From Paludibacteraceae bacterium (GTDB lineage Bacteria; Bacteroidota; Bacteroidia; Bacteroidales; Paludibacteraceae), in contig JAKSLB010000005.1 in assembly GCA_024401435.1 (NCBI GenBank), positions 124,001 to 188,000 on the forward strand: a stretch of 64,000 nt of DNA, read 5' to 3'. Made by a program: the position numbers and the translations under genes. This document shows positions 1-9,237 of the stretch, one piece after another; within the stretch, counting starts at the first letter, position 1; every line of letters starts with the position of its first letter. Below the pieces are notes generated by a model, which saw only the letters and a program-made list of their open reading frames with translations, was not told the origin of the DNA and made no database searches.

Positions 1-1
1 G

Positions 2-487
2 ATCCTAGCAATGGATTCGGCTGGTATTCGTGATCGCCAGGTTGTGACTGATCCTGAGAGAGGTACAGGAGTTTTCTCTTATTGGTTGGATAATAACAAA
101 TCAACAATGACAACTTTTGATATTATTAAGAACCTTGCATTTGGCTCTCATGTTATCAGTGTGATAGATGAAAATGGATGTACATCATCCTTCAACTTTA
201 CTTTGGATCCTCCTGAAATCATCATCCCAGAGTTCTTTACTCCGAATGGTGATGGTATACATGATCAATGGATTGTTGGTAAGTTAGCAGAAGTTTATCC
301 AAATGCGGTAGTCTATATTTTTGATAGATTTGGAAAATTGGTAGGAGAATACTTAGGTGATGATGCAGATGGTTGGGATGGTACTTACAATGGTGTTAAT
401 TTGCCATCAACCGATTATTGGTATATGATTGACATTGCTGAAATCGAAAGACAATACACAGGTCACTTTACTTTGATTAGACGATAA
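2..487 (+). CDS. C-terminal part of a T9SS cargo protein (type B / CHU_C sorting domain), cut by the window edge
   Basis: The reading frame is open to the left edge, so only the last ~160 residues are present and the ATG at position 11 is probably internal. The tail has the hallmark FFTPNGDG motif of the gliding-motility-associated C-terminal domain (TIGR04131/CHU_C), followed by YIFDRFGKL, DGWDGTYNG and a final HFTLIRR. In known Bacteroidota this domain directs proteins to the type IX secretion system and the cell surface, commonly with a PorP/SprF partner; a porP/sprF gene lies at 15.7 kb. The preceding residues (GSHVISVIDENGCTSSFNF) look like the end of an Ig/SprB-like repeat, so the whole protein is probably a long repetitive surface protein. 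A terminator follows the stop. Confidence 0.85.
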   Translation: MLAMDSAGIRDRQVVTDPERGTGVFSYWLDNNKSTMTTFDIIKNLAFGSHVISVIDENGCTSSFNFTLDPPEIIIPEFFTPNGDGIHDQWIVGKLAEVYPNAVVYIFDRFGKLVGEYLGDDADGWDGTYNGVNLPSTDYWYMIDIAEIERQYTGHFTLIRR

Positions 488-512
488 TTAAATGTGACAA
501 AAATAAATTATA

Positions 513-542
513 GAAAAGTGAGGCGTTTACGTCTCACTTTTC
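513..542 (+). terminator. Intrinsic terminator after the type B cargo gene
   Basis: A 12-bp stem (AAAAGTGAGGCG / CGTCTCACTTTT, one G-U pair) with a TTTA loop and a short T-rich tail lies 25 bp after the stop. The A-rich left arm may let it act in both directions. Confidence 0.7.
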
Positions 543-574
543 TTCCATAAAAACTAAGCTAATAAAACAATTAT

Positions 575-3181
575 ATGAAGCGTGTATTTTTATTATCTAT
601 TGTATTTTTTCATTTTGTAGGTGTTTTCGCTGTTTTGAATGAACGAAGTTTGGAACAAACTATATCAGTACTTCGAACTGAATTGGAATACTATAAACAA
701 GAACAGGCTGAGATTGTAAAAGAATATGACTCGATTCGTAGTGACCAACATGATAAAATAATCAATAAGATAAAGGAAAGTGAGCAAGTCTCTTTGATGT
801 TGTATTCTCAGAAACGTGATTACACTTTTGACCTAGCCTATGCGTGTCATGAAGCGACTACAATGTATGATGAGTTTGCTTCTCAACAGATTCCTTACAA
901 TGCCATTTTGAGCGGATTACAGACTGAAATTAATAGATATAAAAATCTAATAGATGTATTGGAACAATTACCACCTAGGCTTAACAGAAAGATGGATCAA
1001 TCTACTCTTGATTCTATCAAAAGTCAGGTTCGTATAAGAATGGATGAGAATGGTAGTCTTGATTCTATGTCCTTTGATGAATTTATTAAGCAAGCTTTGG
1101 CAACAATGGATACTACCAAAAAGAATGAAAGAAAATCTCCTTTTATGTTAAGCAAAGCTGCTCAATTAGATCGAGATTCATGTATTGCCTTGGCACAAGG
1201 GATAAAAGCGATTATGATTGAGAACTATAATAACATTTCAGAGGATAGTGAACATTATGCGTTTTTATCAAAGCGATTAAAAACGTTGAATGATTATGCT
1301 TTGGAGAGGTATAATGATATCAAGCAACTCATATTTAAAAATGGTGGTGCGAATTATTTTTCTATCATATCATCATTCCCTCAGTATTGGGAAAATGCGA
1401 AGAAAGACATTAAAGAAAAATATTATCAACCTAAAGATAAATCTGTACGATCTGAATGGCGTGGACCTATTGTCATAGCATTATCCATATTCATTATTTT
1501 TTATGTGATTATTGCAATGGCTTTAAGTAATCTGATCGTTCGTTTTTGTATTCCTCAGAAATATAAAGGCGTTAATTTTCAACAGAAAAAGTTTTATTAC
1601 ATATTAGCCTCCGCTGTTCTTCTGTTTGCTATTGTCGTATTGATTATGAGAAGTGTGATGACTCATCATTTCTTCTTGATGGCAAGTTCTTTGTTAATTG
1701 AATATGCAATGTTGGTTGGTGCAGTTTTGTTTTCTTTATTGATTCGTGTAAATGGTCGTCAGATAAAAAGTAGTTTTGCAATTTATTTGCCTATTCTTTT
1801 GATGGGATTTATTATCATAGTATTCCGAATAGTGTTTATAAGTAATAGTGTAGTTAATGTTGTTTTTCCACCAGTCTTGTTGATTTTTACAATATTACAA
1901 TGGATCGCTATTCGCAAAAACAAAAACAATATTCAATTTAGTGATGTCGCATACGCATACATCTCTTTATTGGTAATAATCGTCTCTTGCGTTTCTAGTT
2001 GGTTAGGTTATACATTATTGGCCGTACAAATATTTATTTGGTGGCTCTTCCAATTGACAGCAATACAAGCAATTACATGTATTAAAGATTTGTTGAAAAG
2101 TAATGAATTTAGATTTTTGACAACACGTGTGATGAAAAAAATGGAGATTGTGAATGTGGAAACAGCAGCACGAAAGGCTGTTCAGATGATGAATCCACCC
2201 AAAAATGATCGAGGAAATTATTTCGAAATAACATGGTTCTATGATTTGGCGAGAATTACAATTATTCCGATAACAATTGTTATGTCGATTGTTTTCTGTG
2301 TTTATTTTGCTGCAGGAATATTTGATTTGACCGAATCCTGTGAAATGATATTTAAGGTAAACTTCATTAATGTTGAAGGTGTGTGTCAGTTATCTATACA
2401 AAAATTGATGGTTGTCGCCATTCTTTTCTTTTCATTCCGTTTTATTGATTTTTCAATTAAATCAATCTATAAGAAATGCAAAACGAAATATGCAACAGAT
2501 AATGGAAATGCCAATATAACTTTAGCCAATAATATCATTTCTATTTTGATATGGGGTGCATTCTTTATCATTGTCTTAGTTATGTTGCGTATACCTAAAT
2601 CAGGCATTTCAATTGTGACTGCAGGTTTGGCGACAGGTTTGGGATTTGCCATGAAGGATGTGCTAGAAAATTTCATATATGGATTGTCGTTGATGACGGG
2701 TCGTGTTCGTGTGGGAGATTATATAGAGTGTGATGGTATTAGAGGACGAGTAGATTCAATTACTTACCAAAGTACACAAATTATTACTTTGGATGGATGT
2801 GTGATAGCATTTTTAAATACATCTTTATTTAATAAGAATTTCAAAAATCTAACACGTAATCATGGTTATGAGTTTACGAAATTGGAGGTCGGTGTAGCAT
2901 ATGGTACAGATATAGAGAAGGTGAGAAATCTCTTACAAGAATCTCTGAAACAGCTATATGCATATGATCGTAATGGGTTGCCATCTGTAGATAAAGAAAA
3001 GGGAATAGGTGTCTTTTTGAATGAATTCGGCAGTAGTAGTGTTGATTTGTATGTTACAATCTGGGCTTCTGTCGAAGACAAATTCCGTATTACAGGGGTT
3101 GCAAAGGAGATAATATATAATACTTTAAGTAAAAATAATATTGAAATACCATTTCCTCAAAGGTCTGTTCATATTATATGA
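575..3181 (+). CDS. MscS-family mechanosensitive ion channel with long periplasmic N-terminus
   Basis: The 868-residue protein starts with a signal peptide (to about residue 20). A helical, charged periplasmic region runs to about 290, several membrane segments span about 297-620, and a C-terminal MscS core covers about 640-860. The pore-lining helix shows the small-residue pattern GLATGLGFAMKDVLENF (about 680-697), followed by the beta domain (RVGDYIECDGIRGRVDSI). This architecture resembles the large MscK/YbiO-like channels rather than short MscS (about 286 residues in E. coli). The family opens under membrane tension to release osmolytes on hypo-osmotic shock. The gene stands alone between a terminator and a 230-bp gap, so it is probably transcribed singly. 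Ion selectivity and gating cannot be read from sequence. Confidence 0.9.
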   Translation: MKRVFLLSIVFFHFVGVFAVLNERSLEQTISVLRTELEYYKQEQAEIVKEYDSIRSDQHDKIINKIKESEQVSLMLYSQKRDYTFDLAYACHEATTMYDEFASQQIPYNAILSGLQTEINRYKNLIDVLEQLPPRLNRKMDQSTLDSIKSQVRIRMDENGSLDSMSFDEFIKQALATMDTTKKNERKSPFMLSKAAQLDRDSCIALAQGIKAIMIENYNNISEDSEHYAFLSKRLKTLNDYALERYNDIKQLIFKNGGANYFSIISSFPQYWENAKKDIKEKYYQPKDKSVRSEWRGPIVIALSIFIIFYVIIAMALSNLIVRFCIPQKYKGVNFQQKKFYYILASAVLLFAIVVLIMRSVMTHHFFLMASSLLIEYAMLVGAVLFSLLIRVNGRQIKSSFAIYLPILLMGFIIIVFRIVFISNSVVNVVFPPVLLIFTILQWIAIRKNKNNIQFSDVAYAYISLLVIIVSCVSSWLGYTLLAVQIFIWWLFQLTAIQAITCIKDLLKSNEFRFLTTRVMKKMEIVNVETAARKAVQMMNPPKNDRGNYFEITWFYDLARITIIPITIVMSIVFCVYFAAGIFDLTESCEMIFKVNFINVEGVCQLSIQKLMVVAILFFSFRFIDFSIKSIYKKCKTKYATDNGNANITLANNIISILIWGAFFIIVLVMLRIPKSGISIVTAGLATGLGFAMKDVLENFIYGLSLMTGRVRVGDYIECDGIRGRVDSITYQSTQIITLDGCVIAFLNTSLFNKNFKNLTRNHGYEFTKLEVGVAYGTDIEKVRNLLQESLKQLYAYDRNGLPSVDKEKGIGVFLNEFGSSSVDLYVTIWASVEDKFRITGVAKEIIYNTLSKNNIEIPFPQRSVHII

Positions 3182-3413
3182 AATTAAGAATGTTTGGAAT
3201 TTTTTCTTTTCGATAGAAGGTTTTTTAATAATTATTTTGTTTTTTTTTGCTAAAATCTTATTTTCGTATTTTAAATATGACTATTTAGAATAAAACATAA
3301 TAACGGCAATCTAATTTCTTGCTATTGAGGCTAAAGAATGGTGAATAAATCAAACTATTTTTAGTTAAATGTTTTAGTACGATTAGAAATTCGTTATAGA
3401 AAAAGTAAGGCTT

Positions 3414-5609
3414 ATGGATATGTCTAGTTACGGATGGAACGGCTCATCGTATGTTCGATGGAATGATTTTAATCGTGAAAATAAAAAGAGGGTGTTGATT
3501 ATTGTGTCAATAATTGTGTTGGCATTATTAGCATTGGGAATTTATTGGGCAAAGTTTTATCATAAAGTTTCCTATTATGAGGACGTTGTTTTTCATTATG
3601 AATGGCCAGAAGGAATAAATAAAATATCCAAATCAGAAGCAAAAAAAAGAAATGTTTCCTATATGTTGGAAAAGGATGGCGCATTGAGTGCTCATTGGAC
3701 TAAAGTATCTGCTGTAGATGGAAAATTACAGATGAACAAGTTTAATACGTTCAATACCTTTAATAAAGTTTTTTTAGATCCTGTTATTTCGATTGGAGAT
3801 AAACATTCTTCCCGTTTGACGGCACGTTTGAATGATGTTTGTTGTTGGGAATTTGTGGCAGACGAGAATAATAAATATGTAGTACAACAGAAAGCATACG
3901 ATGATACAGGATGTTTGGTATATGATTTTTCATATACGAGACACTTAAATAATACCTATAATGGTTTATATACGAGTCCGGTCGGAATACCTATTCGATC
4001 TTCTCAACATGGAGCTGTGATTGTAAAGATCACTTTGGATGAAAGAGGGTATCGTTCATTTGTGGAATTCTTTGATGCATGGGGAAATCGTAGTTGTGAT
4101 AAAAATCGAGTTTATGCCTATAAATTTGAGTATGACAAAGACGGACTTCTTAGAAGGAAAGGTGCTGTAAATGAAAAAGGAGATTATGTGTATGATACAC
4201 AATTCGTTTCCTCTGTTAAAAATCAATATGAAAATGGACGTTTGATATCACGTACCTATTTGAATCCAGAAGGATTGCCAACGAAAAACAAGCAAGGTTT
4301 TACGGTGGAAAAAATAACTTATGACAAATATGGTAGACTATCTTCATTAGAGTATGAGGGAGAAGATGGAACCCCTGCGACTATTTTGAATTTTGATGAT
4401 ATGTGTCATCGAATTGAGTATGAGTATGATGAAAATGGATATCTTATTAAATATTTATGTAAAGATGAGTCGGGTAATGTTGTTGGAGAGAGAGGTTATG
4501 GTATAAGTGCAGAAGGTAATACTTGTGAGTGTAATGCAAGTAATACAATGTCTGTAAAACCTTTCTATAATGAGCAGAATCGGTTGGCTTCTCTTTGGGG
4601 ATGTAGAAACGATAGTTTAGTGGCTGATGAAAACGGAGTTGCTGGGGTTGTTTTTGAATACGATGACAGGGATAATTTGGTGAAGAAATCATATTTAAAT
4701 GTCGATAAAAAACCAGCATCTATTGATGGTAATGTATATTCAATAGAATATCAATATGATGATTTCAACAACTGTACAAGAATGATTTATAAAGATAGTG
4801 TGGGAGAACCAGTGAAAAACATGCTCCAAATCGCATATGCGTTTGATTCTTATGGTAATGTGACATCGATTGAATGTTTTTCAGGTGATGGTAAAAAACC
4901 GGTAAATGGAACAGGTGGATGGCAAAAATGTGAGTATGTATATGATGGAAATAGATTTTTGCAGGAAGTTGTCTATTATGATGTTTCTGGTTACGTTATA
5001 TATTCACCTAAAAAGAAATATGCAATAGAACGTTTGATGAATGATGGGAATGGTCGTGTTTTATCTCGTTACTATTTAGATGATAATAGAGTAAGAATGA
5101 ACGCTGATGGGTATTCTTGGGATACGTTGATATACGAAGGTAATAACTTGGTAAGAGAATTTGCATATGATTTAAAATCGAATCCTGTTTTCCGTACGGA
5201 ATATAAATACGATCCGTGTCAGCGTTTGATAGAAGAAGCGTATTTTGATGCTAAAGGAAATGCATATGTGAAAAATGGCTATGCAAAAAAACAGGTGGAG
5301 TATCAAAGAGGAGGAAAGACAATCACATCTTATTTGGCTGCCGATGGGAAGGTCTTGAGAAAAGATTCTGTTTCAACGGAACAAGAGGTATTTAAGACAA
5401 GTATGATGGACAATCAGGTTAAATATAAAACGGTAAAGACTCATGATTGGAAATATGAAGGAGAAATGAAAAACGGAGAGCCATATGGAGATGGTCGTTT
5501 CACATGGTTATCAACAGGTTTCTTCATAGAAGGGTCTTTTAAAGGTTGGAATACAATGATTAATTCATGGAATTGTAATGAAGCATATTGGAATGAAAAG
5601 CATGATTAA
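3414..5609 (+). CDS. Membrane-anchored YD-like repeat protein with C-terminal MORN repeat
   Basis: The 731-residue protein has no cleavable signal. A single membrane anchor at about residues 27-45 (VLIIVSIIVLALLALGIYW) leaves a large extracytoplasmic part. From about 190 to 640 it has many short beta-hairpin repeats of the YD type, such as YDKYGRLSSLEY, YDENGYLIKYL and YDDRDNLVKKSY, which resemble RHS repeats but are more diverged. Many repeats end in a polar turn (DESGNVV, DAKGNAY). At about 680-710 there is a MORN-like motif (YEGEMKNGEPYGDGRFTW). No toxin domain, RHS core protease motif or PAAR domain follows, so this is not a polymorphic toxin. It overlaps the next gene by a few bases, arguing for an operon with the GLUG-repeat surface protein. 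Function unknown. Confidence 0.75.
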   Translation: MDMSSYGWNGSSYVRWNDFNRENKKRVLIIVSIIVLALLALGIYWAKFYHKVSYYEDVVFHYEWPEGINKISKSEAKKRNVSYMLEKDGALSAHWTKVSAVDGKLQMNKFNTFNTFNKVFLDPVISIGDKHSSRLTARLNDVCCWEFVADENNKYVVQQKAYDDTGCLVYDFSYTRHLNNTYNGLYTSPVGIPIRSSQHGAVIVKITLDERGYRSFVEFFDAWGNRSCDKNRVYAYKFEYDKDGLLRRKGAVNEKGDYVYDTQFVSSVKNQYENGRLISRTYLNPEGLPTKNKQGFTVEKITYDKYGRLSSLEYEGEDGTPATILNFDDMCHRIEYEYDENGYLIKYLCKDESGNVVGERGYGISAEGNTCECNASNTMSVKPFYNEQNRLASLWGCRNDSLVADENGVAGVVFEYDDRDNLVKKSYLNVDKKPASIDGNVYSIEYQYDDFNNCTRMIYKDSVGEPVKNMLQIAYAFDSYGNVTSIECFSGDGKKPVNGTGGWQKCEYVYDGNRFLQEVVYYDVSGYVIYSPKKKYAIERLMNDGNGRVLSRYYLDDNRVRMNADGYSWDTLIYEGNNLVREFAYDLKSNPVFRTEYKYDPCQRLIEEAYFDAKGNAYVKNGYAKKQVEYQRGGKTITSYLAADGKVLRKDSVSTEQEVFKTSMMDNQVKYKTVKTHDWKYEGEMKNGEPYGDGRFTWLSTGFFIEGSFKGWNTMINSWNCNEAYWNEKHD

Positions 5610-8600
5610 ACATATTATATGTTGCATGTTGCTCTTGTGTGGAGTAAATGTAATGGCAACGAATTGGACGGATGTTGTTGTGGAAAAACCGGATTCCTAC
5701 ATTGAATGGAACGATACAATTTTCTTGAATGATAGTCGTGCCGTAGCATGGGTTGCGTCTGTTAGTAATGGTATCAATGGAGCTGATTCTTCTACTTTCT
5801 TGGGGAAAACCCTCTTTTTGACACGTGATGTTAATATGTCGGAACACGAGTTTTCTAAATTTATATCTACGTTTGATGGAGTCTTTGATGGTAATAATCA
5901 TAGTATAACAAGTATGGTTGATTCTAGTTGTTCTTTTTGTAGGGTCAATAGAGGAGAAATCAAAAATCTAAAAAGGAATGGGGGCGTTGTCGGTCAATGG
6001 ATTGAACGATATTCTTATCGTTCTTGTGCTATGTTTGCTGTGGAGAATTACGGAAAGGTAAGAAATTGTAGTGCAACTTATACTGAATTATCATATATTT
6101 CATCAATTGCCATAACAGTTGGTTGTATGGTGGCTAATAATTATGGTGTGGTTGACGGATGTAAAATAGCAGGTAAGTGGATTGTTTCTGGAAATATACC
6201 AGAAAATAGTTGCTTTGGAGGTATTGTTGCTCGCAATTATGGAGTTGTGAAAAATTGTGTAAATAAAGCTATTATAGATGGATATTGTTATGCGACAGGT
6301 GGTATTGTCGCTGAAAATCAAGGCGAAATCTTTAATTGTTCCAATGTTGGAGTAGTGAGGGGTGGAGCAACATATAGTGGTGGCCTTGTTGGTATCATGA
6401 TAGGAGAGGATGCTGAATTGAAAAATAGTTATAGCCTCGGTAAACAAGATGGGAATGGATTGGTTGGTATGATGAAGTCTGGTGCAGTATACAATTGTTA
6501 TGCGACAACGAGTAAATCATTCTTTGGTGAAGATAGTTATACAGATCAGAATTCATACATTTATGCATGTATTGATAGTGTTTCTGCGATACCGACTGGA
6601 TGTTATGGATTTCAAGGTAATGGTAGGAAATGTATACTTGTAGATAAAATTTATGACACTTTCGATATGCCGACAGCATTGAATTCATGGGTGGATATGC
6701 AACCTTCAGAAGGACTTGCGAAGTGGAAACTTGATACAGAATATGAAAATGAAGGATATCCTATGTTGGTTATACCAGAGTATGTTGAAGAAAAGGAATA
6801 TGAGAAACCAACATTACGGTGGGTAGATGTCGTAAAAGAACGTCCAGAAACTTATGTTGAGAATGGAAATGATATTTATATCCTTGACAATCGTTCATTA
6901 GCATGGCTCATATCTGTAATGAATGGTTTGAATGGACAACAACAGAATAATTTGTTCGGTAAAAATATTATGTTGATGTCAGATATTAACATGGGTAAAT
7001 ATAAATGGACACCAATAAAGAATTTCCAAGCAACGTTAGATGGAACTGGTAAAAATATAAAGGGATTATTTGTTGAGGATACTACAATTAATGCTGGTTT
7101 CGTTGTTACGAATAATGGAAAGATACAGGATGTGAATTTTAAGGACGCGTCTATGTATGTATATACGAAGAGTAATGTCTTAGCTGGTATGGTGGCTGCT
7201 AACAATAATGGTGAAATCTATAATGTTAAGTGTAATGGTCAAATTCACTTGGATGGAGTCTCTGAAAATTGTAATGCACTTTATTTAGGAGGATTGGCTG
7301 GTCTTAATAACGGAACGATAAGTACATGTAAATCTCAGGGTTCTGTATATTTGGATTATTGGGATTTCAAAGAACATTTGACGGCAGAAAATTATGTTGG
7401 TGGAATTGTGGGAGAAAACCTTGGTATAGTTGATGCATGTATAAATGAAGCAGAGGTGACAGGCTATTGTTATGCGTCAGGTGGCGTTGCTGGTTGTATA
7501 GAAGGAAATAAGGCAAAAGTAATCAATTGTGCTAATAGAGGATTTGTTTCAATGTCGGGTTCACCTTCACCATCATATGGTGGTGGCTTGGTTGGATATA
7601 TGAAGGGTCCTGGTATTTTGGCGAATTCGTATAATACTGGATATGTCGATGTGATGAGTGTAGTGGGTTATCAAAAAGCAGGTACAATCAGTAATTGTTA
7701 CAAGACTTGTACACAAACTATTATGTCGGAAGATGGCAATCCGTCTTATAATTATATTTATTCTTGTAAGGATAGTGTTGATGTATTGGGTATGGAGACC
7801 TCTCAATTTAAGAAAGATGGAACTTCTTTTACATTGACAAACTCGGTATATGGAACGACAGATTTTGTTGAGGCTTTGAATAGTTGGGTGGATAATCAAA
7901 ATAGTTCGTCATATATGAAATGGACTACAGATAAAAAGAAAGAGAATAAGGGATATCCTATCTTGAGAGTATCTTATAAGAAGGATACAACGTTCTATGT
8001 GTGTCCAGACATAGATTATTATGGTAATATTTTCACGTCTGCTGATGATTCTACAACCAAATCCATATTATGGAATGATACTCTTTATGAAAAGGTTAAG
8101 ATTATTTTAAATGCGAACTTTGATGATATAACTATAAAACGGAAAGATTCCTTCTATGTGGGTGAAATTGTGACATTATCATTGATTCCGTCTTGTACGA
8201 ATACTGTATGGAAATTAGATGATGGAACAATACGATATGGAAGTACAGTTGCTTTCCCTGTCGATATCACATATAAAAATGGTCATGTGGTTAAAGTATC
8301 TATGACACAAAATGGATGTTCTCATCAAATGTTTGACACATTGAAAGCTGCAAAGACGGGATATGATACGGTTCTTTACGTTTGTCCTGAAACTGTTTAT
8401 GAGGGGAATAACATTTTCACTATAGAAGATAATGGATCCGTTCAGACTTTAAATTGGACAGATTCAACTACTATTGTCGCTAAGATAGTTGTTAAAGCCG
8501 ATTATAATAAGATTCATTATACTGCGCCTGAATTCTTCTGCGCAAATGAAATGTTGACGATCTCAATGTCGGGTGCTAGTAATTATTTATGGATTGTGAA

Positions 8601-9237
8601 TTCAGACACGGTAAAAACAGATGATTATATATTTCGAGAACCGACCTTTAGGAAATTTATTTCTTCCGAAGATGATGGCTTCGTATTGGAAGCAATCGCG
8701 ACATTGAATGGTTGTGAACGTCGAATTGTTGATACGTTGATGCCAAAGCACTCGGAAATCATAGAGATGATAGGATGGGGGGATGTATTAGCTATTGCTA
8801 ATCCTGATACCATGTATGAATCTTATCAATGGTATTTTAATGGAGAAAGACAGGAGTATGAAACAAATCAGTATTTATATTGTCCGAAAGGATTACAACC
8901 AGGTGCATATTCGGCTAGAGCCTATAAATGGGATGGTTCTTATGAGACATATTGTCCATTATTTATAACCAAACCAGCAGTGAAGAGTTTGACCCGAAAA
9001 GTTTCTGTATATCCTAATCCTTCCACTGCAAGTGATGAGGTTCATATAGAGTTACAAAACATAGAAGAGAGTCAGATAGCTTCTATTATGGTGTCTGACA
9101 ATACAGGTAAATTTGTTTATCAAGTTAATGAATTGTCGCAATTTGACGTCTCTTCGTTGTCGACAGGTTGGTATATCTTATATATACAGTTACAAAATGA
9201 TGATGTTTATAGTACTAAATTTTCTATAATAAAATGA
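5602..9237 (+). CDS. GLUG-like repeat surface protein with T9SS type A sorting domain
   Basis: I place the start at the ATG at 5602, which gives a clean signal peptide (MIKHIICCMLLLCGVNVMA); ATGs at 5578 and 5593 are alternatives, and all overlap the previous stop. After it come two homologous modules of about 380 residues, each opening with a WxDVVxExPxxY motif and containing GLUG-type repeats (GGIVARNYGVVKNC, GGIVGENLGIVDAC), likely a beta-helix. Two shorter repeats beginning FYVCP and LYVCP follow at about 800 and 925. The C-terminus (VYPNPS...GWYILYIQL...FSIIK) is a Por_secre_tail/type A T9SS sorting signal. The protein is probably exported across the outer membrane and anchored or released. 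Its stop overlaps the next gene's start (ATGA), so it is part of an operon. Confidence 0.85.
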   Translation: MIKHIICCMLLLCGVNVMATNWTDVVVEKPDSYIEWNDTIFLNDSRAVAWVASVSNGINGADSSTFLGKTLFLTRDVNMSEHEFSKFISTFDGVFDGNNHSITSMVDSSCSFCRVNRGEIKNLKRNGGVVGQWIERYSYRSCAMFAVENYGKVRNCSATYTELSYISSIAITVGCMVANNYGVVDGCKIAGKWIVSGNIPENSCFGGIVARNYGVVKNCVNKAIIDGYCYATGGIVAENQGEIFNCSNVGVVRGGATYSGGLVGIMIGEDAELKNSYSLGKQDGNGLVGMMKSGAVYNCYATTSKSFFGEDSYTDQNSYIYACIDSVSAIPTGCYGFQGNGRKCILVDKIYDTFDMPTALNSWVDMQPSEGLAKWKLDTEYENEGYPMLVIPEYVEEKEYEKPTLRWVDVVKERPETYVENGNDIYILDNRSLAWLISVMNGLNGQQQNNLFGKNIMLMSDINMGKYKWTPIKNFQATLDGTGKNIKGLFVEDTTINAGFVVTNNGKIQDVNFKDASMYVYTKSNVLAGMVAANNNGEIYNVKCNGQIHLDGVSENCNALYLGGLAGLNNGTISTCKSQGSVYLDYWDFKEHLTAENYVGGIVGENLGIVDACINEAEVTGYCYASGGVAGCIEGNKAKVINCANRGFVSMSGSPSPSYGGGLVGYMKGPGILANSYNTGYVDVMSVVGYQKAGTISNCYKTCTQTIMSEDGNPSYNYIYSCKDSVDVLGMETSQFKKDGTSFTLTNSVYGTTDFVEALNSWVDNQNSSSYMKWTTDKKKENKGYPILRVSYKKDTTFYVCPDIDYYGNIFTSADDSTTKSILWNDTLYEKVKIILNANFDDITIKRKDSFYVGEIVTLSLIPSCTNTVWKLDDGTIRYGSTVAFPVDITYKNGHVVKVSMTQNGCSHQMFDTLKAAKTGYDTVLYVCPETVYEGNNIFTIEDNGSVQTLNWTDSTTIVAKIVVKADYNKIHYTAPEFFCANEMLTISMSGASNYLWIVNSDTVKTDDYIFREPTFRKFISSEDDGFVLEAIATLNGCERRIVDTLMPKHSEIIEMIGWGDVLAIANPDTMYESYQWYFNGERQEYETNQYLYCPKGLQPGAYSARAYKWDGSYETYCPLFITKPAVKSLTRKVSVYPNPSTASDEVHIELQNIEESQIASIMVSDNTGKFVYQVNELSQFDVSSLSTGWYILYIQLQNDDVYSTKFSIIK

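Noticed and set aside
3414-5609. YD-repeat protein as an RHS polymorphic toxin
   Set aside because: There is no toxin domain, RHS core motif, PAAR domain or immunity gene; the C-terminus is a MORN repeat.
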